The notes under the pieces were generated by a model. That model searched no databases and was not told the DNA's origin. It saw only the letters and a program-made list of their open reading frames with translations. DNA of 53,308 nt from Ciborinia camelliae. Lineage: Eukaryota > Ascomycota > Leotiomycetes > Helotiales > Sclerotiniaceae. Position numbers and translations under genes: made by a program. Positions within the stretch are counted from its first letter, which is position 1, and every line of letters begins with the position of its first letter. The stretch is taken from positions 99,729 through 153,036 of the forward strand of contig JANPYM010000005.1 of NCBI GenBank assembly GCA_025890175.1, given 5' to 3'. This document shows positions 11,101 through 22,523 of this stretch, piece by piece.

Positions 11101-14100
11101 AAACCCTAACTCCTCTTTTCAAAAGAAACTGGTATCAGAACCACCTTATCGGTTTGCCGTCTCTGTAATGATTCCTACTGCTCAAGATCTGAGGAAATAA
11201 TCCCCGTCCCAGAGTCATAACTCTTCTTGTAAAGTTTCCGACGATGATATTTCTCATGGTTCTCGATTTTTGGCAGTGCAGAGAGATTAATTATGACAAT
11301 CATTCTTTTCAGGGAGACGGGTAATCGGAGGTTGAAATGAGTGGATATCAAAGACCATGCGTCCGGTTCCGTATATTCTCCAACAAAACCGCATTCGCAA
11401 GGATTTGGTGCTGTCACTTTCGCCATGATGGCAGCTCACCTCGCTTTTTTAAATTTTCATAGCCTGAATGTATTCCCAAACTATATGTGCTCTTTTACAA
11501 ATAAAATACTGACAAATATCGAGCTCATTTACTCGGTCCTCGTGCTTTCTGTTAACCCCGTGTTGATATCCCCAAATAGATTCCGTATTTAATTCTGCAT
11601 ATTCACCATGTAATGCTTAACTCACGAAATCATGAGCAGTCTCCAAACACTTCGAGACGGAGCAGGAAGCGTTGAAGTCTTCACACTAGTTCAAGGGGGA
11701 TTGCAGCCGGAGATTTCTTTTCTGACTAGAAAGCAGTCTATCCGGTCGACATCGAGACTTTGTATATGGAAAACAATGAGATGGATAAGACGACAAACCA
11801 CTGATAATTTTGACAGAAAAAAATAATCAGCTCATAGTAAGAGTCTCTGCGTTTTCCTCTCTGCTTCGGGCAATTGAAATACTAGATAAAATTTAGGGTT
11901 AGGTCTATTTTGATGTACCAAAGCATAGCCCTTCTTTCAAGATGGGGTTTTTCCATGTAAAACGCGAGAAGAAATTCATCTTGATATCCACTAGCAACTT
12001 AAATAGAGATACTTTGAGGTTCGGCGGGTTAGAGAATGGATTCAAGCTTTGGGGTGAATTGGATATATCTATCCCCACACTTGTTACTCTACGTCCAGTA
12101 GATCTATGTAACCGACTTGATTTGGCAGGGTATCAAGTAGATGTACTCCTAGAGAAGATGATTCAATCCACTCCGCCTCGTAAGAGCTTCCCTCCAATAT
12201 GTCGAATAAATAAAATCATCTTTACCATGAAGATTCCAAATTAACATCTTTCACGCTTCATCTATTTCGTCGCTAGTGGTTCCCTCTAATCTGCCGTATG
12301 GAGAGAATTCTTGGTATTGCTCGATGTATCTAATAGAAAGACTTCAGAGGATACAAAGTTCTGAGGCAAGTATTGATCGAGGAAAGAGTTCATGGAGTTT
12401 TATATTTGAGCGATTGTTTGGAGTCAGTAAAATGTAAACAGCTAGATTTCGACAAAAACATGTGTAAGAGAAGAGAGGAGAACTTAAAGCTCTAAGAATC
12501 ATGTTAAAAAGAATGTGTTGGGAGAAGAAAGAGAAAGAAAGAACAAGAATACCGGGTAAGCGACAGTTAAGATGATACTGCAACTCGGTTCAAAATCTTA
12601 TCATTTCTTCTGGTCTGGATTATCAATCGGCGAGAAAATGAAGAACTCACAGATCTCTGAGAACGAAGCTTAAAATTCTAAGAATGGTAGTATATTTTTT
12701 TTAGAAATGAAAGATAAAAAGGGGAGCAATAGTAGTGAGCGGATGCCTCCCCTTCCAGCTTTAGATGCATCCTTAACTTGAGGAATAGCACTACTTCAGA
12801 ACATCCATTCAACTAAACACACACGCAACTATATCCACTCACCGGTTGATAACCCAGATTGAGTTTACTTTCTGCCATCTATACAGATCAGACAGGCCCC
12901 CCTCAGCCTCTCTTAAATAAGCCACAAGATTCTCAGAAAGTATATCCGCAACCAGCTACCCGAGGTAAGTAACCCCGCCATTGGAACTAATCCAATCAAT
13001 AAGACAGTGAATTCATTCTCCGTTTTGGCTGGAGTATGATTCATCCCTTAGTTTATCTCCACATTTCCTATAGTTTTGAATCTCTCTGAGCTGTATATAA
13101 ACAACGCATTTTTCCGCCTTGTATAGGTATGCAGCGGTATCTCAAACATGTGCATTATTGGAAGGAAGCGTGTAGAATACTTGGGGATTGAAAATAGCAT
13201 ATATACTGATGGATTTTATAATAGCACGGGAAAATATCTGAGAGGATATGGAATAGATAGAGTTGAGAGGGAAATTCAAAGATAGTACTTAGTTAAAAGG
13301 AAGTTTAAATGATAACAATCATTCAAAAGTGACAACGAAAAACATCAATTCTCATTTAAATTTTCGAACACTTTTAATTCGGAACCGTCTCTAATGGTCT
13401 AATCCAGACCCATTAGAAGGAACACATGTGCTCTACTAGCATCCCCTGGCAAAATTCTTTAAAAGTTTTCTCCTTTCATACGGAATCACAAAATCGGTTT
13501 CTAAATATCTTTAAATAACCATGAGGAATATTTTTATCAGCCTATTCACCTCATATATGAGCCAATCTCGGTTCGAGATATCTGGCAAGCAGGTTAACAC
13601 TGGTATTCTCATCCATAAATTCATTATTTCAAGTAGGTTAGTCAAAGATTGATTTGACCCACCGATATTCTCTACACATCATTCACCACGTATTTTCTAC
13701 ATAGACTAAACTTCCGTGGTAATATAGAAACACATCCCCTTCTATCCTGCATCGGTGTCGGCAGCTTGAAGTACAAATACCATCATAAGTTAGCAAGGAG
13801 AGAATGCCTGGTTTTGGAAGAGAATCCAGAATACACATTAATAAGCGGTTAAATAACAGATGTTGTTCGGAACTTGAAAGGTCAGATTTATCATGTAATA
13901 AGGATTGAAAGATAAGAGAAAGACAACGGAAAAACGAGAATGTAGAACGTGGATTGGAATCATAAATAGAAATTCCAGCAACAACAATAACAAACAGGAC
14001 AACAACTGACAAAACTATGTTGGCATCTATAACTACCTAGGTATTATCCGTCTCTGAAAATCATGAAGTATTGCTTTCCAGGGAACTTGCAAACCTGTTA

Positions 14101-15745
14101 GAACAAGTCTCTTCTCTAGCGGTTTTTGGAAATCTAAAGAAGGATTTGAGCGTCCATGAATGCAGGTGTGGAACGTCACAATGCCTTCCTATACATGCTT
14201 AAATATCCATAGACCCCGATAGTACTTGAGCGTCCCCTATTCACCTCAGGTTCGTAACCCACGATCTGAAATCCAATCAGATTAACAAACCCGACTTCAT
14301 AGATGCTCATATTCATGCACCTTCATCTCCTCTTACCCACATCTCGAATCTCATACAGTGGTAAAATTTACATCAGGATAAGATATAAACGCCGTCTTAC
14401 TCAAACATGGTTCATATCTACATCTAGAAGTCATATTACAAAGCCTATACCTACAAGGGAAGAGTAAAAGCTAGTGCGACGAATATCTCGTTGCACTATC
14501 AGTAGTTATGAGATAGAAATTTGGTTCGAGGCGTGATGATGGGGGAAGGTATTTTTTATAATAGGTATGTATGGGTGAAGGGGATATTAAGTGACAGAAA
14601 AACTCTACACTCATAATCCGACAATATTCATAACAAACGGTCAGTAATATATTTGCAAAGTTATACTAGAATACTAATTCAGAGTACATACACCTCGAAG
14701 TATAACCACCCTACTTGCTGTTCTTCACACAGAACTACCCACTAACAAAGTGTTGAGTTATTCATCCTTGACCACCGGATCTGTGCAACAAGCTCCGGTT
14801 CTTTGGAAAATAATTTTCCTTTAGTATCTTCAAATACAAGACTTGCCGCTTGGTACTTGAAAGCATTCACTTCGGAACTACCAAAGTTTGGATCAACATA
14901 GATTGATACTTGTGATTCATGGAAGTTGATGGAAGATGAATGCAGTAGATTATTTACTTCGTCTCCTCCTTCTTCTCGTCTCTCATGATCTAAGGTCTCT
15001 AACGCATATAATATATAAATACCAGACTTTCCAAGAAAATCCTCAATTGCCAGTGGAGATATCTTCTTCTACATATAACAAGTGTGGAGTATTCATAGAG
15101 AGCCGGCAGGCCAGAAAATGTAGTCTTACAGCTTGATCATAACCATAAATCCCAGTGTAAATTTCACCCGGATATAGTTGATTAGAAAAACTATCAAATA
15201 AGGGATCAAAAGTACTAGGAGGTAGAGGGCAGTGAGATAGAGAATTATGAAAATACATTTGACGATAATAACAACAATTCTTTAACGGTAAAGATCTATT
15301 TCAATATGTATTAAAATCTATATCTTTTGGGTGATGCAAAATGATATATAAGAATAGACCTTGGGAAGTATAAAGCTACTTACTTATTATTACTCATTCA
15401 AGAAGTATATAAACACTGTTGAGGCTCGATGACTAACCTAGTGTACATAGAACTATTTTATAAGAACAAACACTCAACTTTCTATTTTGGATATCTATAT
15501 CAGAATCTACATCATCAAAATCCCAACTGGCTATGGAGGAAAGAAATCATGATGGGTATATTGAGTGGGATATTTTAAAGCTGGGTGGAATGGGTTATGT
15601 GAGATTCCGATATGGATTTGAATATGGATAGTAAGTATTGGACGGAAGTCAGAGATATAATGGCTCAGTGACAACACAAGTACAGATTAGACTAGTAAAA
15701 ACACATATAAACATGGATTTGAGATAACAACCATCAGCAGATATC
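8104..15745. other. Gene-poor stretch, no supported gene
   Basis: Over 7.6 kb contain only short, overlapping frames without domain resemblance (for example around 8247-8618, 8887-9321, 9297-9620 and 11341-11592). Composition is moderately AT-rich, not RIP-saturated. Scattered palindromic motifs of the ACCTAGGT/TACCTACC type occur (near 9808, 10437-10458 and 14033). I see no tRNA, transposase fragment or spliced gene. Long non-coding transcripts cannot be excluded from sequence alone. Confidence 0.5.
10437..10458. repeat. Short perfect-like palindrome
   Basis: The sequence around 'atacctacctggtaggtat' reads nearly the same on both strands and could form a short hairpin. It belongs to a family of ACCTAGGT-like palindromes scattered through the window. 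No function is assigned. Confidence 0.5.
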
Positions 15746-15952
15746 ATGAAGAACCAAATTTTCTCAATTTCCTCAACTTCCTTCTACAGACCATATGGAC
15801 TTGAACTCATATCCAGATCCCAATCCATCACCAAAGCTACTGCAGCCAAATCATTAGCCGACAAAGAAGCCAAACCTCATTCTGCCGCTTATTTATGCGA
15901 GAGCGAGATGTTGAGAGGAAATGATGAGGAATGGACGACGGAGAGTATGTAG
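15746..15952 (+). CDS. Possible small protein (68 aa), unrecognised
   Basis: An intact ATG-to-stop frame of 68 codons in an otherwise empty desert. Its local base composition is less AT-rich than its surroundings and the product has a sensible mixture: a Ser-rich N-terminus, a central Lys/Ala helix-like stretch ('KATAAKSLADKEAKPH') and an acidic C-terminus ('NDEEWTTESM'). There is no signal peptide, membrane segment or known motif. It could be a genuine small conserved protein or a chance frame. Confidence 0.35.
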   Translation: MKNQIFSISSTSFYRPYGLELISRSQSITKATAAKSLADKEAKPHSAAYLCESEMLRGNDEEWTTESM

Positions 15953-18900
15953 GGTTATATAGGTACATAAACACCACATACTTCTATCTACACCAGCAAT
16001 CATGACCGTCCCACTGTAGTTGAAAGTCGTAGGAATTCGTTCAGGGGGTCAAAGGTTAGATTAAGATATTTGAAATGTGCAGGATGACCGATTTTACGGC
16101 ATTAATATCTCGATTATTTCAGACTTGAGAAGGGTTTCCATGGATGACAACAATAATTTGAAAGATCAATGGTGAATATTTCTTATAATAACCAAACAAA
16201 TGCATATGTGGATTATATTTCCGCAACGATAACTTTTTGATGACAATAATAACTAACGATTCCTCCTCAATACCTTGGATGAATCACCGAAAGAAATGCA
16301 ATTCTCGACGAATCAGAACATATTTTGTTTTGATAACCTACCTATGTAGGCAGATCAAGACTCTCACTCCCTGCATTGTTGCAAGCCGCCTATGCTAATA
16401 ACTATCGATATTATTCATGCCTCCAAGCTCCTTATATACCTGAGCTTTGAAGGAAAGAAACGAGATGAGATAAACGAATACACGTGCGAAATCTACCAAT
16501 TCAAACCTTGCCATCTCTCTATAGTTATATTATCGTTAGGGCACCAAAACCTTCTCAGGATGGTATATAAGCGACGGACCTGCTGCTTCCTAATGGCCAT
16601 TTCTAACCAACAAGATGGGACTATTGTCTTATAGGGACTTTTTCTAAAGATCTAGAAGAAAGTGTATATTTTCGCTTTACAAAAGAAACCCATCAAAACA
16701 GGAAAGATATTTCTATTTCAGTGGATAATTAATTGTCTTGAACAATGGAAAGTTTTCATTAACAACAAAACCAAATGATTAATAGCAGATAAATAAAGAA
16801 AGGTGACTTGATTGCATCCGCGACAATAACAATCCTCTCCCTAAACCCCCAATTTTCTGCTCCGGAGGAAAAGAATTCTCTATTCGGATATATCTCCAAA
16901 CCTATCCTACCCTATTACATTGCGCAGTCTATAAACCCTGTTATGTATGGAAAATCCCTAATCTGATTATATATAACCTCTATTTATGAATCTATAAAGC
17001 TTTTACATACAAATATTGATACAAAAATGAAAGTCTGAAATAGATGAAATCACTGCTAACACATACTGCCATGGCCAGGACGCTAGGTAGATTCCTAAAG
17101 GGCCTGAACCAAAGTCAAGGTATATAAAGACCAGACTCACTCCTCATTATTGAATCTTTATTGTAACAGCAACTACGATTTAACAACCTTAGCCTGATGC
17201 GTAGTTATATGAGGCGATAAGTTGAAACTGAACTTGACTTCACCATGCAATCTAGTTGATTCTATACAGAATAAGATATCCTGTGCCCATATTTTGAAGA
17301 TGGGCAAGTCTATCTTTAACAGCAAAAGTATAAGGTAGTGGTGTAAAGATGGCGAAAATGATGATGGAATGAAAGGTAGGTAGATAGTCAGGAATCATTA
17401 ACAACAACAATTTTCTATTTCTATTTCTATCTCAATACCTATCAATCTCCTATACCAAAGGACAAAATCCAGTACGCAAATCAGCCAACTGAACAATTAC
17501 AATATTATCAAATTAAAAGGCTTTCCCATGCTTCTAATCATAATTACAGAATAATAGCATGCAAACTTTAAATTGAATTTTATATCAACCTGCAACGCGC
17601 AAAATACACCCGAAATGAATAGATTCACTTACCTAAAATCATCACTACAACTTGCGTTCTTTCTCTCTTATTTTCTTATCACTAGGTACCATGACTCAGG
17701 AGTCAGAAGCTATTTACTATCTGCTATAGAATGGAGCGGGGGGGGGGAATAGAAACTATTGGGTTTACAAACACCACCTCTCTTACTTTATAAAAGACAT
17801 TCGCATCTTAAACAGCTTCGGCCGAGATGGGTATGGGTAATTGCAATTCATGAAGGGGGTTGCAATCTTAGTTCCTGCATTACTTTATACTTATATTATA
17901 TGAGAAATAAGTATACCGGCCGGTGTTGGGGGGGAAGGTTTTGCCTGTTGGTGTTGTGTTTGTGTTTATTTGTGGATTATCGGTGATGAGAAATTATTGA
18001 AATGATACTGCTAGGGAAATCAAATGACAATACAATTTTTAATATGGATAGTGGTATTACAGTATATACAGAAAAAATTGAGACAAGTGTATGGTGATGG
18101 AGAAGACGAAATGACTGACTGGCTGGAAAATATTCTACAGTGCACTCGCTCCCTCCAGCTCCTGGCTCATTGATATCAGATGTTTAGGCTCAATGATATC
18201 CAAGAAAAACACCATTGAATTCGGACTTCTTTTTATACTTAAGTAGATCAGAGGTTCCACCCACGATTATCTCTCTCCCACCCAAAAAAATCAGATCAAA
18301 GGAACTTGAAGGAAGGGTTAGAAAATCTGGAGAGTAGTGATGTCTACCCACCCACTCAGACCAGATACCTATTCACCTATGTTATTGTTGGTATCACCAT
18401 GGGGGTGATGAAGACGGAATAGTACTATTGTGCTCACACAGTATATTGTATTTCGGCTTGCTTTCTCTAAACTACATATTGGGATCGATCGTGCCCTTAT
18501 AAACTGTCCTACTAGCATATGCGCTAGTAGTACAGCACCCTCATATCACATGATTATCCTGACAGTTATTTATTTGGAAGAAGTGGTTATATAATACCTA
18601 GTATTGATTTGAATTTACTGTACTACTTCTGGTTAATAGAGTAGTTCATGACCATGGGCCGGTATTGGGATCTTATTTTCATGTTTGATATAAATCTATG
18701 ATGTCTCTGAGAAGTCCGGGCTTTCAAAATCCAATGTCAATAGTCTGTCTATTAGTGAAGTTCAATATATTTTCTTTATATAGGTTTGGGGCTATAGGGT
18801 AAGGGCTAGCTATAGCGCATAGGAAAGTTAACATGCCAGTGATCATTTACTTATTATTTAGGGTTGCTTCAGATGATAATTACAAAATCATCATGGCAGT

Positions 18901-20299
18901 ATAGTCTGTAGCTTAGGTACTTTTTGCTCTTGCTCTTGCTTTTTTATATCATCATACCATCATACCATAACTATTATGTCATTATAACATAATCGTAGTT
19001 GCAATAAGCTTTCTAAGCTGGTCTTCTCGTCGAATCAGCACACTGGTGCACCGACCAAGGAATGCCTAGGATCCATCCTCTTAACCCTAACCCTGAGAGC
19101 TAGAAAGAAAACCTTAAATTTATCCCACTTCTAGAAATTCTAAATTAAAATTGACGATAAATTTTTTCGTCGAGTCGAGAGAGAGTAGAAGTCTTCTAGA
19201 ATGAGTCTAAATGGTGAAGGGGAAATAGGGGATGAGGCCAGTTACGTGCGCGCACACATATAAGAGGAGAGAGGAAAGCCATGCTGGGTTTAGAAATAAT
19301 AGGACGGGTATATCATGCATTGGCCTGAAATCTTCATCGAAGGTAAGTAAGGTTATGATATAAAAGAAATTTCTGAAAATGGAACCTATCCACTTTTGCG
19401 ATACAGATACTGGAGTAGATGCTAAGCTTTGATATACCCAGTTGATATATCAGATATGGGGGGGTACGTGCCAACACCAACAAAAAATTCAATTCCAAGT
19501 GCCGAAGTGTAAGTGACACCCTGTGACCCAAGTAAGTGTATGCTCAAAAAACTTAAAAAAGATAACCTTGATGAGTACCTAAGTAGGTATAGGAAGTTAG
19601 AAAGTTCAAAAAGTATTTGTCTAGTATTTTAATTGATATCCCCGATTCCCGCTGAGTGATAAGTGATAAGTGATAACGGATGATGCATGATTTGCATGAT
19701 CCAGCTGCATCATCCTTCATTCAAATCTATAAAGAAAAGAAGAATAACTGATTTGACTTGACTTGACTTGACTTGACTTGACTTGACTACTTTGACTACC
19801 TTGTCAGGTACCATGAATAGGTAGGTACATATTAGGTACCTACGCAGCTAGTAGCTTAGCTTTACTATAGTCTATAATACAGTATACTATTGTTTGATAA
19901 TGGATACCTAGGTCCCTATGCAACATTCATGTACTCGGTACTGTATTCTCGAATCTCGACGGGTTTTTCATCAAGGTACTTGTAATACCCGAAGTTTATA
20001 ATTAAGTTTGAGGTCGAAAACTGTAGAGCAGACAATAAGGTTCACCAGTTACTATCCAATAAATAAGGTTAAGGTTTAGGATGTAGCACCACGTGTGATA
20101 TGAATCATAATCGAAGGTAGATACCGAATAGGAAAATATCGACCAAAGGATCCAGACTCCAAGGGAAAAACGTCAACGGTAAATTTAAAGTTACAGGTGC
20201 GTGGGTGGGAAAACCCTTTTACAAACGTGGATGTGGTTAGTTAAGGCGCAATAAGGTTAATAATAGGCTATATCACATAACTATGTGTATAACGTATCA
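15953..20299. other. Gene-poor stretch, no supported gene
   Basis: This continues the desert. Short frames near 16392, 17759 and 19334 have no recognisable content. Local features are a G-run near 17737, a telomere-like 'ttaaccctaaccct' at 19080-19093, three GTGATAA units near 19658-19678 and a TTGAC microsatellite at 19753-19787. ACCTAGGT-type palindromes recur near 16340, 19577, 19818 and 19905. Confidence 0.5.
19753..19787 (+). repeat. (TTGAC)7 microsatellite
   Basis: Seven exact tandem copies of TTGAC, followed by diverged copies. A simple sequence repeat in intergenic DNA. Confidence 0.9.
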
Positions 20300-21033
20300 G
20301 AGCCCGTTCGGCGTCCACCTTGCGCAGCTCGCCAATTTACCAGTTAGCTCACGTATTTGCTAGCCTGATCACACAAAAATGAAGCAGGCACGAAAATTTG
20401 TGAGCCAACTCTCAAATAAAGCTAAAATGCTTAGAAAACCTAATTGGATATAAGCCTCAAAATGGGGGTAGTGTTTAGTCAACTTGTATTTGCTGTATTG
20501 TATAATTTGTATTGTTTTCTAGAATTCGATGAATTCTTCAAAAATGAGACTATTCGCTTATCAATAGAAAATGAAGGGTGAAAAGCTTCAATTATTGATC
20601 AGATCTCAAGTTTTCATTATTTTGAATTCAATATTATATTGTTTGAAAGGTTGTACTTAGTATCATTTAAATACAAATTTTGATAAAATTATAGATATTA
20701 TTTATTGACATATATTCAAGTGAAAATTAAAATTATTCATTTTGATCATTTTGATCCTTGCTGAACATGGATTTCTCCACGGGCAAAACAACCTCTTGAG
20801 CTGAATTCAAATCGATCTTTATGATTTCGATTCTTGGTGAGAGTAATTTACATGCCTGCTCACAAAGTCGATGTCTCAAAGAGTCCATATTTCAAATTCG
20901 ACCCGCGGGCCGCAAGGTGGACGCCGAATAGCAGGTTAAAAAAAGAAACCTAATTTCTACGATTTTGACGCTATTTTGATTCACTATTTCGCAAATTTTA
21001 CCCGCAAGTTGAACTTGGACACCGAACGGCCTC
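20300..21033. mobile_element. Non-autonomous TIR element, 734 bp, PIF/Harbinger-like
   Basis: The left end begins GAGCCCGTTCGGCGTCCA and the right end, read on the reverse strand, begins GAGGCCGTTCGGTGTCCA: 16 of 18 bases match. The flanking trinucleotides are TCA (20297-20299) and TTA (21034-21036), a TNA-type target duplication with one transition. A second, internal copy of the end sequence lies at 20905-20935 in the same orientation as the right end, suggesting a subterminal repeat or nested truncated copy. There is no transposase ORF. A hAT assignment was considered because CAGAG precedes the left end, but no 8-bp duplication is seen. Confidence 0.6.
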
Positions 21034-21202
21034 TTAACTTGTGATATGGAAAAGTGTAACTGCCAGGGTGTGTGGATCTCCCGAAGGACCTTTGGGGTAG
21101 TGGGGTACTCGGAGTCTAGACGTCGATGCAATGGATGCATATTACCCCTCGCAGCTTCATTTGACCTGACCTAGTGGTCAGGACAGGACGGGACGGGACG
21201 AG

Positions 21203-21210
21203 TATATAAG
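21203..21210 (+). promoter_or_regulatory. TATA box of SSP1
   Basis: TATATAAG lies 210 bp upstream of the SSP1 ATG and just after a GGGAC-rich tandem patch (21180-21200). SSP2 and SSP3 have similar TATA elements, consistent with strongly regulated transcription. Confidence 0.6.
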
Positions 21211-21251
21211 GATGGACATCACCCAGACTACTGAAAGAAACAACACCAACA

Positions 21252-21418
21252 ACTCACTTCACTCAATCAACTCACTCAATCAACCCAACTCACTCAACTC
21301 AACTCACTCAACTCAACTCACTCAATCAACTCAACTCACTCAACTCAACTCACTCAACTCAACTCACTCAACTCAACTCACTCAATCAACTCACTCAATC
21401 AACCCACTCAATCAATCA
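21252..21418 (+). repeat. G-free CAACTCACT repeat in SSP1 leader
   Basis: About 165 bp are built from imperfect units such as CAACTCACTCAA/CAATCAACTCA and contain A, C and T only. They lie between the predicted transcription start and the ATG, so they should form the 5' untranslated leader. The lack of G predicts an unstructured mRNA leader without upstream ATGs. Confidence 0.75.
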
Positions 21419-21420
21419 AA

Positions 21421-21780
21421 ATGGTTAACTTTCTCACCATCGCCTTTTTCTTCCTCATCAACGCCCTCACCATCCAAGCCGCCTGCAGTTACTGCCAATG
21501 TAAATTCGCTAGTGGTCAAAACTGCTGTGTTTATTCGGTAATTGAACAATTCTTAGATCCATCTATCAAAACTTTCATGAAAGCAGAGCTAATTTCATTT
21601 ATTCAACAGAGCGGTCGATTCGGCAGCCAAGACTGCGCAACCGTTTGTGCCAAAGCCCATCGTGCGGATGGCAAGGGCAATGAGATTGGCCCCCCAGGAA
21701 CTGCTTGTGGCACTGGAGCAGGAACCCAGTGTCTCACCTTTTGGAACTCTCTTAATCGCGTTCCGTGCTATGTGTTGTAG
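21421..21780 (+). CDS. SSP1: small secreted 10-cysteine protein
   Basis: Exons are 21421-21537 and 21610-21780, giving 95 aa. The 72-bp phase-0 intron (GTAATT donor, GCTAAT branch, ACAG acceptor) is stop-free and in frame. Residues 1-20 form a signal peptide (MVNF plus a hydrophobic core, ending 'TIQA'). The mature part has ten cysteines at 22, 25, 27, 35, 36, 48, 52, 72, 80 and 92. The spacing C-x2-C-x-C-x7-CC-x11-C-x3-C-x19-C-x7-C-x11-C equals that of SSP2 and SSP3 except in one loop, and the intron sits at the same codon, three residues after the CC pair. The product is probably secreted and disulfide-stabilised. Its role is unknown; effector, antimicrobial or surface protein are all possible. 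It lies next to a TIR element, in opposite orientation to its paralogues about 15 kb away. Confidence 0.88.
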   Translation: MVNFLTIAFFFLINALTIQAACSYCQCKFASGQNCCVYSVIEQFLDPSIKTFMKAELISFIQQSGRFGSQDCATVCAKAHRADGKGNEIGPPGTACGTGAGTQCLTFWNSLNRVPCYVL

Positions 21781-22523
21781 ATGGATTGGATTGGATTGCT
21801 GAAATGAAATGCCTGGATGCATGCTTGATGGGATATGATATGAAATGACATGATATGATATGATGGGATATGATTGGGAGGATTTATGGAAAAATGAATG
21901 CCCAGGGTTTAGGATTTAGGATTGGTTTTCGGGGGATTGGTTGGTTTCATTACGGTTCATATTGCGAATAAAAATATCGTTTTTCTTATAAAACTACGCT
22001 AGTACACTACCTAAATAGGTATGCCTGTCTACTTGCCTTGCCTGCTTGTTTGTCTTCAAGATATCTATTGTCCGTCGTCATTCGTATATACAAAAGCAAT
22101 CAAAGAAAAAAGAACGTTCGTGGATTTTTATTTTGCAAAGCCCTCAATTAGATGAGTTTTTTGTCAGAAACAGAAATAAAACAGAATAGTGTTAAATGCA
22201 GATGGGGAATATCAAGATCCAAAGTCGATAAAAAGCCAATTAGTTGGGGTATAGGAAAAAAAAAGATTATTAAAGTGATATAATAGAAAAGTGAATGCTA
22301 CTCTACCAAGATTGTTCAAATTCAGCGCTCTTGGATATTAAAGATCTGGGCGAAAAGAGTGGCATCTACATTTAGATTGACATTACGAGCCTCCCTCCAA
22401 TCGCCAACATGTCTGAGAACTGGAGATAAAAAGGACTACAGATTGAAACTGGTCTAGTCTAATGATTTGTAACAATTTATTGGCGCGTTTCAACTTCCGT
22501 AAATGGCCACTAGACCAGATCCG
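21781..22523. other. Intergenic region between convergent SSP1 and RBR genes
   Basis: This contains the 3' regions of two convergent genes. A patch of GATATGATATGA-like repeats occupies about 21828-21873, and a CCTAAATAGG-type palindrome lies near 22010. No gene is seen. Confidence 0.5.

Noticed and set aside
19080..19093. Telomere-like CCCTAACCCTAA-type sequence, also at 28334-28345
   Set aside because: Only about two units each; not an array and not at an end, so not evidence of a telomere or fusion.
20298..21038. Reading the 20.3-kb element as a hAT transposon because CAGAG precedes the left terminus
   Set aside because: The right end lacks the matching CTCTG and no convincing 8-bp duplication is present; the TNA duplication fits better.
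21212..21541. 109-codon frame rich in Ser, Thr, Asn and Gln overlapping SSP1 in another frame
   Set aside because: It is the CAACTCACT leader repeat translated in the wrong frame; its ATG lies only 2 bp after the TATA box, so it should precede the transcript start.
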